Of a stretch of DNA of 64,000 nt, positions 41,951 through 50,882 are shown one piece after another; the first letter of the stretch is position 1, and each line of letters begins with the position of its first letter. Made by a program: the position numbers and the translations under genes. Source of the stretch: Novispirillum itersonii (lineage in GTDB: Bacteria > Pseudomonadota > Alphaproteobacteria > Rhodospirillales > Rhodospirillaceae); NCBI RefSeq assembly GCF_014205675.1, contig NZ_JACIIX010000002.1, positions 203,970 through 267,969 of the forward strand. The letters are read 5' to 3'. The notes under the pieces were generated by a model. The model did no database searches. It worked only from the letters and a program-made list of their open reading frames with translations, and had not been told where the DNA came from.

Positions 41951-42505
41951 ATGCCTGATGCATCGGAACGGAGCGCGATGCTGTTCTCCTCGGAGACAGA
42001 GCGCCTGAATATTCTGCGGTTTCTGCAAATCCTGCATGCGAAGACCGATGATCTGAATGATCTGTCGCGCTGGAGCCGGGGTGGCCTGATGGGACGGCCG
42101 GGGGGCAGCCGCTACGCCGACTTCACCCGCTGCCGCGATGTTGCGGCGGAATGCTGGGCGTTTTCGATCGTGATCGAGCGGCGGATTGATCTGTACCACG
42201 GCCCCGGGCGGGACGGGCTGCAAACCCAGTTCGACCGGTTGACGGTGACGATCTGGTCCGTCCTGATGGAAACATCCCTGCGCTTTCTGGAGGCTTTGGC
42301 GGGAGAACCGCATCTGCCGTTGGGATCGCGGGAGATTTTTGTCCGCGAAATCAAAACCCTGTATGATTCCCGCAAATTTCTGGAAGACCCGCGCTTCACC
42401 GGTCTGGTTGACGGTGCCACCCATCGCCGTCAGGATCAGGCGGCGCGTATTCTGGAAGCGATTGTCGAGCGGGCCCCGGCCCTGCTTGAGTTTTCTCCAG
42501 CCTGA
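41951..42505 (+). CDS. Protein of unknown function
   Basis: 184-residue mostly helical protein (RLNILRFLQILHAKTDD, CRDVAAECWAFSIVIERRIDLY, VLMETSLRFLEALAG, QAARILEAIVERAPALLEF). No signal peptide or membrane segment is seen, and I recognise no family. Codon use is like its neighbours, and the gene precedes the FAD-oxidase gene by 32 bases in the same direction, so it may be the first gene of that operon. An alternative ATG at 41978 has a better ribosome binding site (CGGAG). Confidence 0.65.
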   Translation: MPDASERSAMLFSSETERLNILRFLQILHAKTDDLNDLSRWSRGGLMGRPGGSRYADFTRCRDVAAECWAFSIVIERRIDLYHGPGRDGLQTQFDRLTVTIWSVLMETSLRFLEALAGEPHLPLGSREIFVREIKTLYDSRKFLEDPRFTGLVDGATHRRQDQAARILEAIVERAPALLEFSPA

Positions 42506-42537
42506 CCGGGACGGTTCCCGCCGGGCAAGCGGCAGGG

Positions 42538-43665
42538 ATGGAACCGATGGATCAGGTGGATGTGGTGGTGATCGGGGCCGGGGTTGTCGGTCTGGCTGTC
42601 GCGGCGATGCTGGCGCAGGCCGGGCGGGAGGTGGTGATCGTCGAGGCCGGTCCGGCGATCGGCACCGCCACCAGTGCCCGCAATTCCGAAGTGATTCATG
42701 CCGGGATCTATTATCCCGCAGGCAGCCTGAAGGCCCGGCTGTGTGTTGAGGGCCGGGCGGCCCTGTATGGCTGGTGTGCCGCCCGTGGTGTCACCGCCCG
42801 CAAGGTCGGCAAGCTGATCGTGGCCACCGACGCGGCGGAGGCGGAGGCGCTGGAGGCCCTGCGCCAGAAGGCCGCAGCCAACGGGGTGGCGCTGGAGCCG
42901 TTGACCGGGGCGCAGGCGATGGCGCTGGAACCGGCCCTGTCCTGCGTGGCGGCGTTGCGGTCACCGGAAACCGGAATTATTGACAGTCATGGTCTGATGC
43001 TCAGTTACCTCGGGGTGGCGGAGGAGCACGGGGCGATGCTGGCGCTGAACACCCCGGTGCTGTCCGGGGCGGCGGAGGACGGCGGGATCCGTCTGTGCTG
43101 CGGCGGGGCGGAGCCGATGACCCTGAAGGCCCGCACCGTGATCAACTGTGCCGGTCTGTGGGCGCAGCACGTGTCCCGCTCCATTGACGGGGTGAACCCG
43201 GCGTCGGTTCCGCCGCTGTCCCTCGCCAAAGGCAATTATTTTGATCTGACCACCGCCCCGCCGTTCCGTACGCTGGTCTATCCGGTGCCGGTCAACGGCG
43301 GGCTGGGGGTGCATTACACCGTCGATCTGGGCGGGCGCGGACGGTTTGGCCCGGATGTGGAATGGCTGGACCATGCGGATCCGGACGCCATCGACTATCA
43401 GGTGCAGCCGCAGCGGGGGGATGTGTTCTATGCGGCGGTCCGCCGGTACTGGCCGGGGTTGCCGGATGGGGCACTGGCTGCCGGCTATGCCGGGGTGCGG
43501 CCAAAACCGCATCCGGCCCGGGCGGCGGCGGAAGATTTCATCCTCCACTCCCCGTCACAGACCGGCGTAGACGGACTGTTTACCCTTTACGGCATAGAGT
43601 CGCCGGGATTAACGGCTTCCCTCGCACTGGGGCGTCTGGTGGCGGAAAACGTGGCGGCAGGCTGA
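42538..43665 (+). CDS. FAD-dependent oxidoreductase, LhgO-like
   Basis: 375-residue DAO-family flavoenzyme. The dinucleotide fold VVVIGAGVVGLAVAAMLA begins at residue 9, with EAG at strand 2. SARNSEVIHAGIYYPAGSLKARLC is a hallmark of the L-2-hydroxyglutarate oxidase/dehydrogenase group, as are PVPVNGGLGVHYTVDLGGRGRFGPD and GYAGVRPK. It probably oxidises L-2-hydroxyglutarate or a similar hydroxy acid and passes electrons to the quinone pool. It is in a probable operon with the unknown protein before it and the GH114-like gene nine bases after it. Confidence 0.85.
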   Translation: MEPMDQVDVVVIGAGVVGLAVAAMLAQAGREVVIVEAGPAIGTATSARNSEVIHAGIYYPAGSLKARLCVEGRAALYGWCAARGVTARKVGKLIVATDAAEAEALEALRQKAAANGVALEPLTGAQAMALEPALSCVAALRSPETGIIDSHGLMLSYLGVAEEHGAMLALNTPVLSGAAEDGGIRLCCGGAEPMTLKARTVINCAGLWAQHVSRSIDGVNPASVPPLSLAKGNYFDLTTAPPFRTLVYPVPVNGGLGVHYTVDLGGRGRFGPDVEWLDHADPDAIDYQVQPQRGDVFYAAVRRYWPGLPDGALAAGYAGVRPKPHPARAAAEDFILHSPSQTGVDGLFTLYGIESPGLTASLALGRLVAENVAAG

Positions 43666-43674
43666 AGACAAGCA

Positions 43675-44787
43675 ATGAGGGTCAAGGTGGGCAAACGGGC
43701 ACAGACGGGGAAAACAGGCTGGATGACCGCCCGGCGCGGAGGCCTGGCGGCGCTGATGGCTGTCATGCTGTCTGGCCCGGCACTGGCGCAGCAGCCTGCC
43801 CCGCGCGGGCCGGGGGCGGATCCCCTGCGCGGCAGCGCGGCGGCCCCGCTGGAAGTCCCCGATTACCGCAACGCCCTGCGCCAGACCGTCACCGCGCTGG
43901 GGGAATTTGCCCGCCACAAGAACCAGTATTTTTCCATCGTCTCCCGGGGCGGCCTCGGTCTGGTCGTCAAAGGGGAATACGAGGTCAAGCTGGAGGAGCT
44001 GAAGCGCCTGCGCACCCCGGATGGTCTGGCGGTTCCGGTGGAACCGGCGGGCACTGTCATGCGCCAGTATGCCAAGCTGATCGACGGCGTGATTCTGGAC
44101 GGCCAGTTCTGTGTTGAAATCCCGACCGCCTCCGCCGCTTTTGTGCAGATGCTGCGCCAGACCGGCCTGACCATGCTGTCGGCGGATCATTGCGGCTCGG
44201 TGCAGACCCTGCCGGATGCCTACCGGGCCGCCCGGCGTCAGGGGATCATCCCGCATCTGGATGCCGGGCGGGGGCCGCTTCAGGACCTGTCTGCCGCCGT
44301 GCCGCTGAACGAGAGTTCCGAGAATGTGGTGACGCTGGCCGATGCCCGCAACTTCCTGCTGCTGGACAGCAACAGCGGCTATCCCAGCAAAAAGCACTGG
44401 CTGGACGCCCTGCAGGGCACCAACTTTGATATCCTCGCCATTGATCCGTTCTACCGGGATGTGGAACCGCTGACCCCGCAGGAAGTGCGGGCCCTGAAGT
44501 TCAAAAAGCTGGGGGCGCGGCGGCTGGTGCTGGCGCGGATGGATGTCACCCACGCCTTTGACACCAAATATTACTGGAAGAGTGACTGGCGGGCCGGATC
44601 GCCGCGCTGGCTGGAACTGCCGATTCTGTCGCAGCCGGGGGCGTTTGAGGTGCAGTACTGGAACACCGAGTGGCAGGCGATTCTGGGCAAGACCTTTGCC
44701 GGGATCATGGATCTGGGCTTTGACGGCGTGGTGCTGGAAGGGCTGGATGTCTACAAGTCCCGCGAAGCCGGGGCTCCGATCAAATAG
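43675..44787 (+). CDS. GH114-like secreted TIM-barrel protein
   Basis: 370-residue protein. An N-terminal signal peptide (MTARRGGLAALMAVMLSGPALAQ) suggests export. The body resembles the endo-alpha-1,4-polygalactosaminidase (GH114 / TM1410) barrel: QYFSIVSRGGLGLVVKGEYE, MRQYAKLIDGVILDGQF, FDILAIDPFYRD, LVLARMDVTHAFDTKYYW, YWNTEWQAILGKTFAGIMDLGFDGVVLEG. The family includes exopolysaccharide-degrading hydrolases; activity here is unproven. The ATG at 43675 is used; the internal ATG at 43723 begins the signal peptide directly and may be the true start. A hairpin terminator follows. Confidence 0.68.
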   Translation: MRVKVGKRAQTGKTGWMTARRGGLAALMAVMLSGPALAQQPAPRGPGADPLRGSAAAPLEVPDYRNALRQTVTALGEFARHKNQYFSIVSRGGLGLVVKGEYEVKLEELKRLRTPDGLAVPVEPAGTVMRQYAKLIDGVILDGQFCVEIPTASAAFVQMLRQTGLTMLSADHCGSVQTLPDAYRAARRQGIIPHLDAGRGPLQDLSAAVPLNESSENVVTLADARNFLLLDSNSGYPSKKHWLDALQGTNFDILAIDPFYRDVEPLTPQEVRALKFKKLGARRLVLARMDVTHAFDTKYYWKSDWRAGSPRWLELPILSQPGAFEVQYWNTEWQAILGKTFAGIMDLGFDGVVLEGLDVYKSREAGAPIK

Positions 44788-44828
44788 GGCGTGTCAGTCA
44801 GTCTTTCCGGGATCCCGGACAAACAGCA

Positions 44829-44860
44829 CAGGCCGGAGGAAGAAACCTCCGGCCTGTGGC
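44829..44860. terminator. Terminator between convergent genes
   Basis: A perfect 11-base stem, CAGGCCGGAGG / CCTCCGGCCTG, has a six-base A-rich loop and is followed on the plus strand by TGGCGTTTT. It separates the GH114-like gene from the nitronate monooxygenase gene. Confidence 0.7.
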
Positions 44861-44881
44861 GTTTTGAGGAACCGGGCTGTT

Positions 44882-45841
44882 TCAGGCCGGAACCGCCTGC
44901 TCCTGTAAAAGGACGGCGGCGTTGCCCAGCGTGGCGCGGTATTCCTGTTCCAGACGGGACACCAGCTCAGCCACCGTCGGCTGATCGTTGATGGCGGCAA
45001 CGCCCTGTCCGGCCGACCAGATGGTCTTCCAGGCCTTGGCTTTGCTGTTCAGTTCGGTATGCAGGTCAATGTCCGGGCGTTCGGCCAGCCGGGCGGCGTC
45101 GATTCCGGCCTGTTCCAGACTCTGGCGCAGGAAGCTGGCCGGAATGCCGGAAATCGCCGGGGTATAGACGATGTCAGAGGCCCCGGCGCTGACCACCATA
45201 TCCTTGTAGGCCTGCTGGGCGGCGCATTCCCGGGTGGCGATGAAGCGGGTGCCCATATAGGCCAGATCGGCCCCCAGCAGCCGGGCGGCGGCGATCTGGT
45301 CCCCGGTGGACAGGGTTCCGGCCAGCAGGATGGTGCCGGTGAATTCGGCGCGGATTTCCGCCAGCAGAGCGAAGGGGTTGAGGGTGCCGGCATGGCCACC
45401 GGCCCCGGCGCAGACGAGGATCAGCCCGTCCACCCCGGCGGCGATCGCCTTGCGGGCGTGCTTCAGGTTGGTGACATCATGGAACACCGCCCCGCCGTAG
45501 GAATGGACGGCATCGACCACATCCTTCACCGCGCCAAGGCTGGTGATCACCAGCGGCACCCGGTGGCGGACGATCACCTCCAGATCCGGCTGAACCCGGG
45601 GATTGGTCTTATGGACGATCAGGTTAACCCCAAACGGGGCATCCTGCGGGGTCAGGGCGGATTCGATGGTGTTCAGCCAGTCCTCGAAGCCTTCGGTGGT
45701 GCGCTGGTTCAGGGCCGGGAAGGTGCCGACAACCCCGGCCTTGCAGCAGGCAATGACCAGATCTGGGCCGGAGGCGAGAAACATCGGGGCGGCGACAACC
45801 GGCAGGCGCAGGCGGCCTTCAAAGGCTTTGGGCAACGGCAT
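44882..45841 (-). CDS. Nitronate monooxygenase (2-nitropropane dioxygenase family)
   Basis: FMN-dependent TIM-barrel enzyme of 319 residues, cytosolic. Family segments are PVVAAPMFLASGPDLVIACCKAG at the start, then PFGVNL, GAVFHDVTNLKHARKAIAAGVDGLILVCAGAGGHAG with the catalytic-type His of GGHAG, and GADLAYMGTRFIAT for FMN phosphate binding. Such enzymes detoxify nitronates such as propionate-3-nitronate. The start has GAGGG nine bases upstream. It is divergent from an acyl-CoA synthetase gene across 215 bases. Confidence 0.9.
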   Translation of the reverse strand: MPLPKAFEGRLRLPVVAAPMFLASGPDLVIACCKAGVVGTFPALNQRTTEGFEDWLNTIESALTPQDAPFGVNLIVHKTNPRVQPDLEVIVRHRVPLVITSLGAVKDVVDAVHSYGGAVFHDVTNLKHARKAIAAGVDGLILVCAGAGGHAGTLNPFALLAEIRAEFTGTILLAGTLSTGDQIAAARLLGADLAYMGTRFIATRECAAQQAYKDMVVSAGASDIVYTPAISGIPASFLRQSLEQAGIDAARLAERPDIDLHTELNSKAKAWKTIWSAGQGVAAINDQPTVAELVSRLEQEYRATLGNAAVLLQEQAVPA

Positions 45842-46056
45842 GGGACCCTCTTGGCATTTGGTTGCTGGAGTGTTTGTCTTGTAGGACGCTGTGGCGGTCC
45901 TCCCTGTTACACCGTACTTTACCCTATGCGGGATATGACCGCCAATCAGGATTTACGTATAGGTTAACATAATAACGAATGGTGAATTGGCGGCCGGGCT
46001 TCCTGCCGTCAACAACGCCTCATCCCCCCCTGAAACAGGAACCTGAGGAAACGTGA
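45842..46056. promoter_or_regulatory. Divergent region between nitronate monooxygenase and acyl-CoA synthetase genes
   Basis: 215 bases without a gene. The stretch 45945-45985 (TTTACGTATAGGTTAACATAATAACG) is AT-rich and a likely promoter zone, but I cannot assign boxes with confidence. The ribosome binding site GAGGAA for the rightward gene is at about 46043-46048. Confidence 0.35.
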
Positions 46057-47697
46057 ATGCTTGACCGGGTGGAAACCTGGGCTGCCGGACGGGCAGCCTT
46101 TCGCTGGGTAATCCCAGAGCGCTACAACATCGGGGTCGATATCTGTGACCGCCATGCCGCCGCCCGCCCACAGGCCCCGGCGGTGATCATTGAGGAGGCT
46201 GACGGCTCGGTCCGGGTTCATGATTTTGCCGGGCTGAAAGCGGATTCGGACCGTCTGGCCTCCGCCCTGCGGGGGAAAGGGATCCAGACCGGGGACCGGA
46301 TCGGGATTTTCCTGCCGCAGTCCTATGAAACCGTGGTCAGCCACATCGCCGCCTACAAGCTGGGGGCGGTGGCGGTGCCGCTGTTCACCCTGTTCGGGCC
46401 GGAAGCGCTGTCGTACCGCCTGAACGACTGCGGGGCGGCGGCACTGATCACCGATGCTGCCAACCGCGACCGGGTGCTGGATCTGCGGGCCGACCTGCCG
46501 GGTCTGCGCAGCGTGCTGTGCGTTGGCGGCGGCGCCGGAACCACCGACTTCTGGGATGCGGTGGCGCTGGCCTCCGACGGGTTTGTGCCGGTTGAGACAC
46601 TGGCCGATGACCCGGCGGTGATCATCTATACCTCCGGCACCACCGGCAAGCCGAAAGGGGCACTGCATGCCCACCGGGTGCTGTTGGGGCATCTGCCGGG
46701 GGTGGAGCTGCCGCATGAGTTCTTTCCGCAGCCCGATGACCTGTTCTGGACCCCGGCGGACTGGGCGTGGATCGGCGGACTGATTGACGTTCTGCTGCCC
46801 AGCCTGCACCACGGAATTCCGGTGCTGGCCCACCGGGCCCGCAAGTTTGACCCGGAAGAGGCCTTTGCGCTGATGGCCCGCCACAGGGTGCGCAATGTGT
46901 TTATGCCGCCGACCGCCCTGAAGCTGATGCGGCAGGTGGAAAACCCGCGCGGACGGTTTGACTACCGGCTGCGCTCCATCGGTTCCGGTGGGGAAACGCT
47001 GGGGGCGGAACTGATCGACTGGGCGCAGGAGACCTTCGGCCTGACCCTGAATGAATTTTACGGTCAGACGGAATGTAACCTGATTGTCGGCAACTGCGCC
47101 GCCATTGCCCCGGTGAAGCCGGGATCGATGGGGCAGCCGATTTTCGGGCATGATGTGGCGGTGATTGATGCCGGGGGCAGCCGCCTGCCTGCCGGGCAGA
47201 CCGGCAGCATCGCGGTGCGGTCTCCGGATCCCGTGATGTTCCTGCGCTACTGGAACAATCCGCAGGCGACGGAGGAGAAATTCGTCACGGCGGCCGACGG
47301 CACCCGCTGGTTGCTGACCGGCGATCTGGGGCAGCAGGACAGTGACGGTTACCTGTGGTTCCTGGGCCGGGATGATGATGTCATCACCTCCGCCGGATAC
47401 CGGATCGGCCCGGGGGAGATCGAGGACGCGTTGCTGAAGCATCCGGCGGTGGCGATGGCGGCGGCGGTCGGGGTGCCGGACCCGGTGCGGACCGAGATCG
47501 TCAAGGCCTTCGTGGTGCTGAAAGACGGCTGGCAGGGGGATGCGGCGCTGGCTGAGGACATTCAGATGTTCATCAAGACCCGGATGGCGGCCCATGCCTA
47601 TCCCCGGGCGGTGGAGTTCATGGACAGCCTGCCGATGACCCCGACCGGCAAGATCCGCCGCAGGGATCTGCGCGAGCGGGAGAACGCCTCGGTGTAA
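46057..47697 (+). CDS. Acyl-CoA synthetase (AMP-forming)
   Basis: 546-residue ANL-superfamily ligase. The P-loop is IIYTSGTTGKPKGALHAH, followed by FWTPADWAWIGGL, LNEFYGQTECNLIVGNC, the hinge segment LTGDLGQQD and the C-terminal TPTGKIRRRDL with the catalytic Lys. The DWAWIGG segment and the overall layout are those of acetyl-/medium-chain acyl-CoA synthetases of the Acs/AcsM type. The exact acid is unknown; a short-chain fatty acid is plausible. GAGGAA precedes the ATG. It is divergent from the nitronate monooxygenase gene. Confidence 0.9.
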   Translation: MLDRVETWAAGRAAFRWVIPERYNIGVDICDRHAAARPQAPAVIIEEADGSVRVHDFAGLKADSDRLASALRGKGIQTGDRIGIFLPQSYETVVSHIAAYKLGAVAVPLFTLFGPEALSYRLNDCGAAALITDAANRDRVLDLRADLPGLRSVLCVGGGAGTTDFWDAVALASDGFVPVETLADDPAVIIYTSGTTGKPKGALHAHRVLLGHLPGVELPHEFFPQPDDLFWTPADWAWIGGLIDVLLPSLHHGIPVLAHRARKFDPEEAFALMARHRVRNVFMPPTALKLMRQVENPRGRFDYRLRSIGSGGETLGAELIDWAQETFGLTLNEFYGQTECNLIVGNCAAIAPVKPGSMGQPIFGHDVAVIDAGGSRLPAGQTGSIAVRSPDPVMFLRYWNNPQATEEKFVTAADGTRWLLTGDLGQQDSDGYLWFLGRDDDVITSAGYRIGPGEIEDALLKHPAVAMAAAVGVPDPVRTEIVKAFVVLKDGWQGDAALAEDIQMFIKTRMAAHAYPRAVEFMDSLPMTPTGKIRRRDLRERENASV

Positions 47698-47722
47698 AAC
47701 CGGCTCTGTCGGCCCGGAACGG

Positions 47723-47758
47723 AACCGGGGGAGGCCATGATGGTCTCCCCCGGTTTTC
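47723..47758. terminator. Terminator between convergent genes
   Basis: AACCGGGGGAG pairs with CTCCCCCGGTT and is followed by TTCTTA on the plus strand. It ends the acyl-CoA synthetase transcript and lies directly beside the der stop codon. Confidence 0.75.
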
Positions 47759-49303
47759 TTACTTATTGGCGTAAGGATTCTTCGGCTTGCGGATGTAGAT
47801 GCGGATCGGCACCCCATCCATGCCGAAGGTATCGCGCAGCCCGTTGACCAGATAGCGCATGTAGCTGTCCGGCAGTTCATCCGGCTTCGACGCGAAGATG
47901 GCAAATGTCGGCGGACGGGTCTTGACCTGCGTCATGTAGCGCAGGCGGATGCGGCGGCCCAGCTTGGACAGCGGGGTCGGGTGCCGCTCCGTCATCTCGT
48001 TCAGCCAGCGGTTCAGCTTGCTGGTGCCGACGCGGGTGTTCCAGATACGGTGGATGGCAAAGGTGTTTTCCAGCAGCCGGTCCAGCCCGTGGCCCTTCAG
48101 GCCGGAGATGGTGACGGTGGGAATCCCCCGCACCTGCGGCAGCGAGGTTTGCAGCCGGTCATTCAGCCGTTGCAGCGATTCGTTCCGGTTTTCGACGGCA
48201 TCCCACTTGTTGACGGCAATCACCAGCGCCCGGCCTTCGTCGATCACCATGCGGGCAATGGTCAGGTCCTGCTTTTCCATCACCATGTTGGCGTCCAGCA
48301 TCAGGACCACCACTTCCGCCATGCGGATGGAATTGAGGGTTTCCGAGACCATCATCTTTTCAAGACTGTCTTCGATGCGGGCGCGGCGACGCAGACCGGC
48401 GGTGTCAACCAGACGGATCCGGCGGCCGCGCCACTCCCAGTCCACTTCGATGGAGTCGCGGGTGATCCCGGCTTCCGGGCCGGTCAGCAGACGGTCTTCG
48501 CCCAGCAGGCGGTTGATCAGCGTTGACTTACCGGTGTTGGGGCGGCCGACGATCGCCAGCTGCAACGGGCGTTCCGGACGGCCCGGCTCTTCGTAGGGCG
48601 GGAACTCTTCGTCGTCCTCTTCGTCCTCGCCGGGGCCTTCCCAGTCGTCATCGTCATCCTCATCGGATCCCGCCTGCGGCACCGGACGGTCATCATCGGC
48701 ACCGTCGCCGGTTTCCCGCACCACCGAGGCTCCGACCGGGGCGTCCTCCTCATCGTCGGGATAGGGTTCGAATTCCGGCTTTTCCTGCGGCTCTTCCTCG
48801 ACCCCGGCGGCGCGGGCGAACGGCAGCAGGGCCTGAAACAGGTCCATCATCCCCTCGCCGTGCTCAGCGGAGATCGGTACCGGCTCCCCAAGGCCGAGGC
48901 CGTAGGATTCGAACAGGCCGGGGGCCCCGGCTTTGCCTTCGCACTTGTTGGCGCACAGGATCGTCGGGGTCGGATGGCGGCGCAGCACATCGGCGAAGTG
49001 GGCATCCAGCGGGGTGACCCCGGCGCGGGCGTCGATCAGGAACAGGGTGACGTCCGCCTCATCCAGCGCTGCTTCGGTCTGCTGACGCATCCGGCCTTCC
49101 AGCGAGTCATCCAGCGTGTCTTCCAGACCGGCGGTGTCGATTACGGTGAATTCCATGCCCGCCAGCACGGCCTTATGGGCCTTACGGTCGCGTGTCACGC
49201 CCGGCATGTCATGGACGATGGCCAGACGCCGCCCGACCAGACGGTTGAACAGCGTGGATTTGCCGACGTTGGGGCGGCCGATGATGGCGACGGTGAAACT
49301 CAT
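47759..49303 (-). CDS. der: Ribosome-biogenesis GTPase Der (EngA) with long acidic linker
   Basis: 514-residue double GTPase essential for 50S assembly. GTPase 1 has GRPNVGKST (9-17), DTAG and NKCE; GTPase 2 has GRPNTGKST (253-261), [12 protein letters not shown] and NKWD, followed by the KH-like C-terminal domain ([37 protein letters not shown]). The linker at about 168-245 is unusually long and acidic, with about 35 Asp/Glu in 78 residues. The upstream gene is bamB's neighbour in the opposite sense of transcription order: TPR, bamB, then der all read on the minus strand. Confidence 0.95.
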   Translation of the reverse strand: MSFTVAIIGRPNVGKSTLFNRLVGRRLAIVHDMPGVTRDRKAHKAVLAGMEFTVIDTAGLEDTLDDSLEGRMRQQTEAALDEADVTLFLIDARAGVTPLDAHFADVLRRHPTPTILCANKCEGKAGAPGLFESYGLGLGEPVPISAEHGEGMMDLFQALLPFARAAGVEEEPQEKPEFEPYPDDEEDAPVGASVVRETGDGADDDRPVPQAGSDEDDDDDWEGPGEDEEDDEEFPPYEEPGRPERPLQLAIVGRPNTGKSTLINRLLGEDRLLTGPEAGITRDSIEVDWEWRGRRIRLVDTAGLRRRARIEDSLEKMMVSETLNSIRMAEVVVLMLDANMVMEKQDLTIARMVIDEGRALVIAVNKWDAVENRNESLQRLNDRLQTSLPQVRGIPTVTISGLKGHGLDRLLENTFAIHRIWNTRVGTSKLNRWLNEMTERHPTPLSKLGRRIRLRYMTQVKTRPPTFAIFASKPDELPDSYMRYLVNGLRDTFGMDGVPIRIYIRKPKNPYANK

Positions 49304-49383
49304 GGGAGCGATACTCTGGAAAAAAGAACAAACCCCCCGGGCAGGGCGCGTCGGGAGGAACAGGCGGTCATAGGGTCAAACAG

Positions 49384-49410
49384 CACGGACGGACCCGGGG
49401 CCCGTCCGTG
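49384..49410 (-). terminator. Hairpin downstream of bamB
   Basis: A perfect 9-base stem, CACGGACGG / CCGTCCGTG, lies nine bases past the bamB stop. There is no clear T-tract, so termination may be partial and allow readthrough into der. Confidence 0.5.
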
Positions 49411-49418
49411 TCAACGCA

Positions 49419-50795
49419 TCAGCGCAGGCAGACGATATCGCCGTTGTTGCTGAGGAAGTAAAGGGCTTTCCCGGCAATGGCGGGCGGCAGGGTGATGCCG
49501 TCAGGCATCTCCATGTGGCCAAGGACCTGACCGGAGTAGGGGTTGACGGACATGGCCTCGCCATGTGACCCGGTCAGGATCAGACGGTCGGAGGCCAGAA
49601 CCGGGCCGGTCCACAGGATGCGGCCGGTCTTGTCGCTTTCGTTCTTCCACAGCGGCAGCGGGGTCACCCACAGAACCTTGCCGTTGCGGGCATCAACCGC
49701 GATCAGCTGGGCATCGACGGAGACCGCGAACAGATAATCCCCGGCCACCCACGGCTGCGACAGGCCGGACAGTTCCAGATCCCACGCCCGGTCCCCGGTG
49801 CGCATATCAATCGCGACCATCAGGCCGGAATGACCGATCACGAACAGGCGGTTGTTATCAATCACCGGGCGGGCGGCAATTGTGGCCAGCGTGCCGGTGG
49901 CATCGGTGCGGCGGGCGGCGATGATGCTGTCATTCCACAGCGGAGCGCCGGTATCAACGCGCAGGGCCACCACTTCGCCGGAGGAGAACGGGAATACCAC
50001 CACGCCGTTATCAACCGCCGGTGCGGCGGCGGCCAGAACGGTGGTTCCTTCCTCGTTCCCGGCATAGGTCCACAGGATGCGGCCGTCATCGGCGGCCAGT
50101 GCCAGCCCTTTGTTGTCGAGAGTGGCGACAAAGACGCGGCCGCCGTTGATGGTCGGGGCCGCGCGGACCGGGGCGGTCACTTTCTGGCGCCACTGCTGTT
50201 TGCCGGTGGCGGCATCGAGGGCAATCACCTCGGCGTAGGCGGTGGTGACGAACACCCGGCCGTCATCGTAAGCGATGCCGCCGCCGATAATGGCGTTGTC
50301 ATCTTCATCATCGGGGGCCAGATCGACCGACCACAGGGTGGATCCGCTGCGGGCATCCAGCGCCGTGGCACGGCCCTGCGCATCAACGGCGTAGACCCGG
50401 CCGTCACCGACCACCGGTTCGGCCATGATCGCGGTGCGCTTGCCGGTGCCGGTGCCGACGCCGGTGCTCCACTCTTTCTGCGGGGCCGGTCCGATGTCCA
50501 TATGCTGCATCGAGTGGTGGCTGAAGCCCCCCGCCTGCGGCCAGCTGTCATTGGGTTCCGGTGCGGGCAGGCGGATTTCCACCGTGCTTTTTTCGGCCGG
50601 TTTCAGGGTGTTTTCGTGCTGAAGGACGGAAATCCGGGTGCCGGGCAGCGGCGGCTTGGTGGTGCCGCCGAACCACGTATCACCGCAGGCCGACAGAACG
50701 AGCGGAGCGGCAAGGGCCAGCACGGTCATCGGGAACCGGCGGGTCCGGAGGCGTGTCTCACCGGAAAAAGGCAGCACAGGACGGACCGTCATCAT
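49419..50795 (-). CDS. bamB: Outer-membrane assembly lipoprotein BamB-like PQQ-type beta-propeller
   Basis: 458-residue lipoprotein. A lipobox (LVLSACG, Cys at about 37) follows the signal peptide. Seven or eight propeller blades carry the repeated pattern (A/V)xDAxxGxxxW, e.g. VYAVDAQGRATALDARSGSTLWSVDL-like, ALDAATGKQQWRQ, ALAADDGRILWTY, VALRVDTGAPLW, AIDMRTGDRAW and AVDARNGKVLWV. It is a subunit of the BAM complex that inserts outer-membrane proteins. The order TPR (YfgM-like), bamB, der matches the conserved yfgM-bamB-der cluster, which supports the assignment. GGAG precedes the ATG. Confidence 0.92.
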   Translation of the reverse strand: MMTVRPVLPFSGETRLRTRRFPMTVLALAAPLVLSACGDTWFGGTTKPPLPGTRISVLQHENTLKPAEKSTVEIRLPAPEPNDSWPQAGGFSHHSMQHMDIGPAPQKEWSTGVGTGTGKRTAIMAEPVVGDGRVYAVDAQGRATALDARSGSTLWSVDLAPDDEDDNAIIGGGIAYDDGRVFVTTAYAEVIALDAATGKQQWRQKVTAPVRAAPTINGGRVFVATLDNKGLALAADDGRILWTYAGNEEGTTVLAAAAPAVDNGVVVFPFSSGEVVALRVDTGAPLWNDSIIAARRTDATGTLATIAARPVIDNNRLFVIGHSGLMVAIDMRTGDRAWDLELSGLSQPWVAGDYLFAVSVDAQLIAVDARNGKVLWVTPLPLWKNESDKTGRILWTGPVLASDRLILTGSHGEAMSVNPYSGQVLGHMEMPDGITLPPAIAGKALYFLSNNGDIVCLR

Positions 50796-50882
50796 TCTAC
50801 TCCACAGGCCACAGGCAGCGCTCTGCCCGGGGTTTTCAGCCTCAGGCGGCCACCGGCACGGATGCGGGGCCGCCTGCCGGTT

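Noticed and set aside
41735-42424. A 230-residue N-terminal extension of the molybdopterin oxidoreductase
   Set aside because: The frame is open upstream of 41734 but is Arg/Gln/Pro-rich, overlaps the gene at 41951-42505 on the other strand, and the family begins at the MSKSPLYATRHSVC segment.
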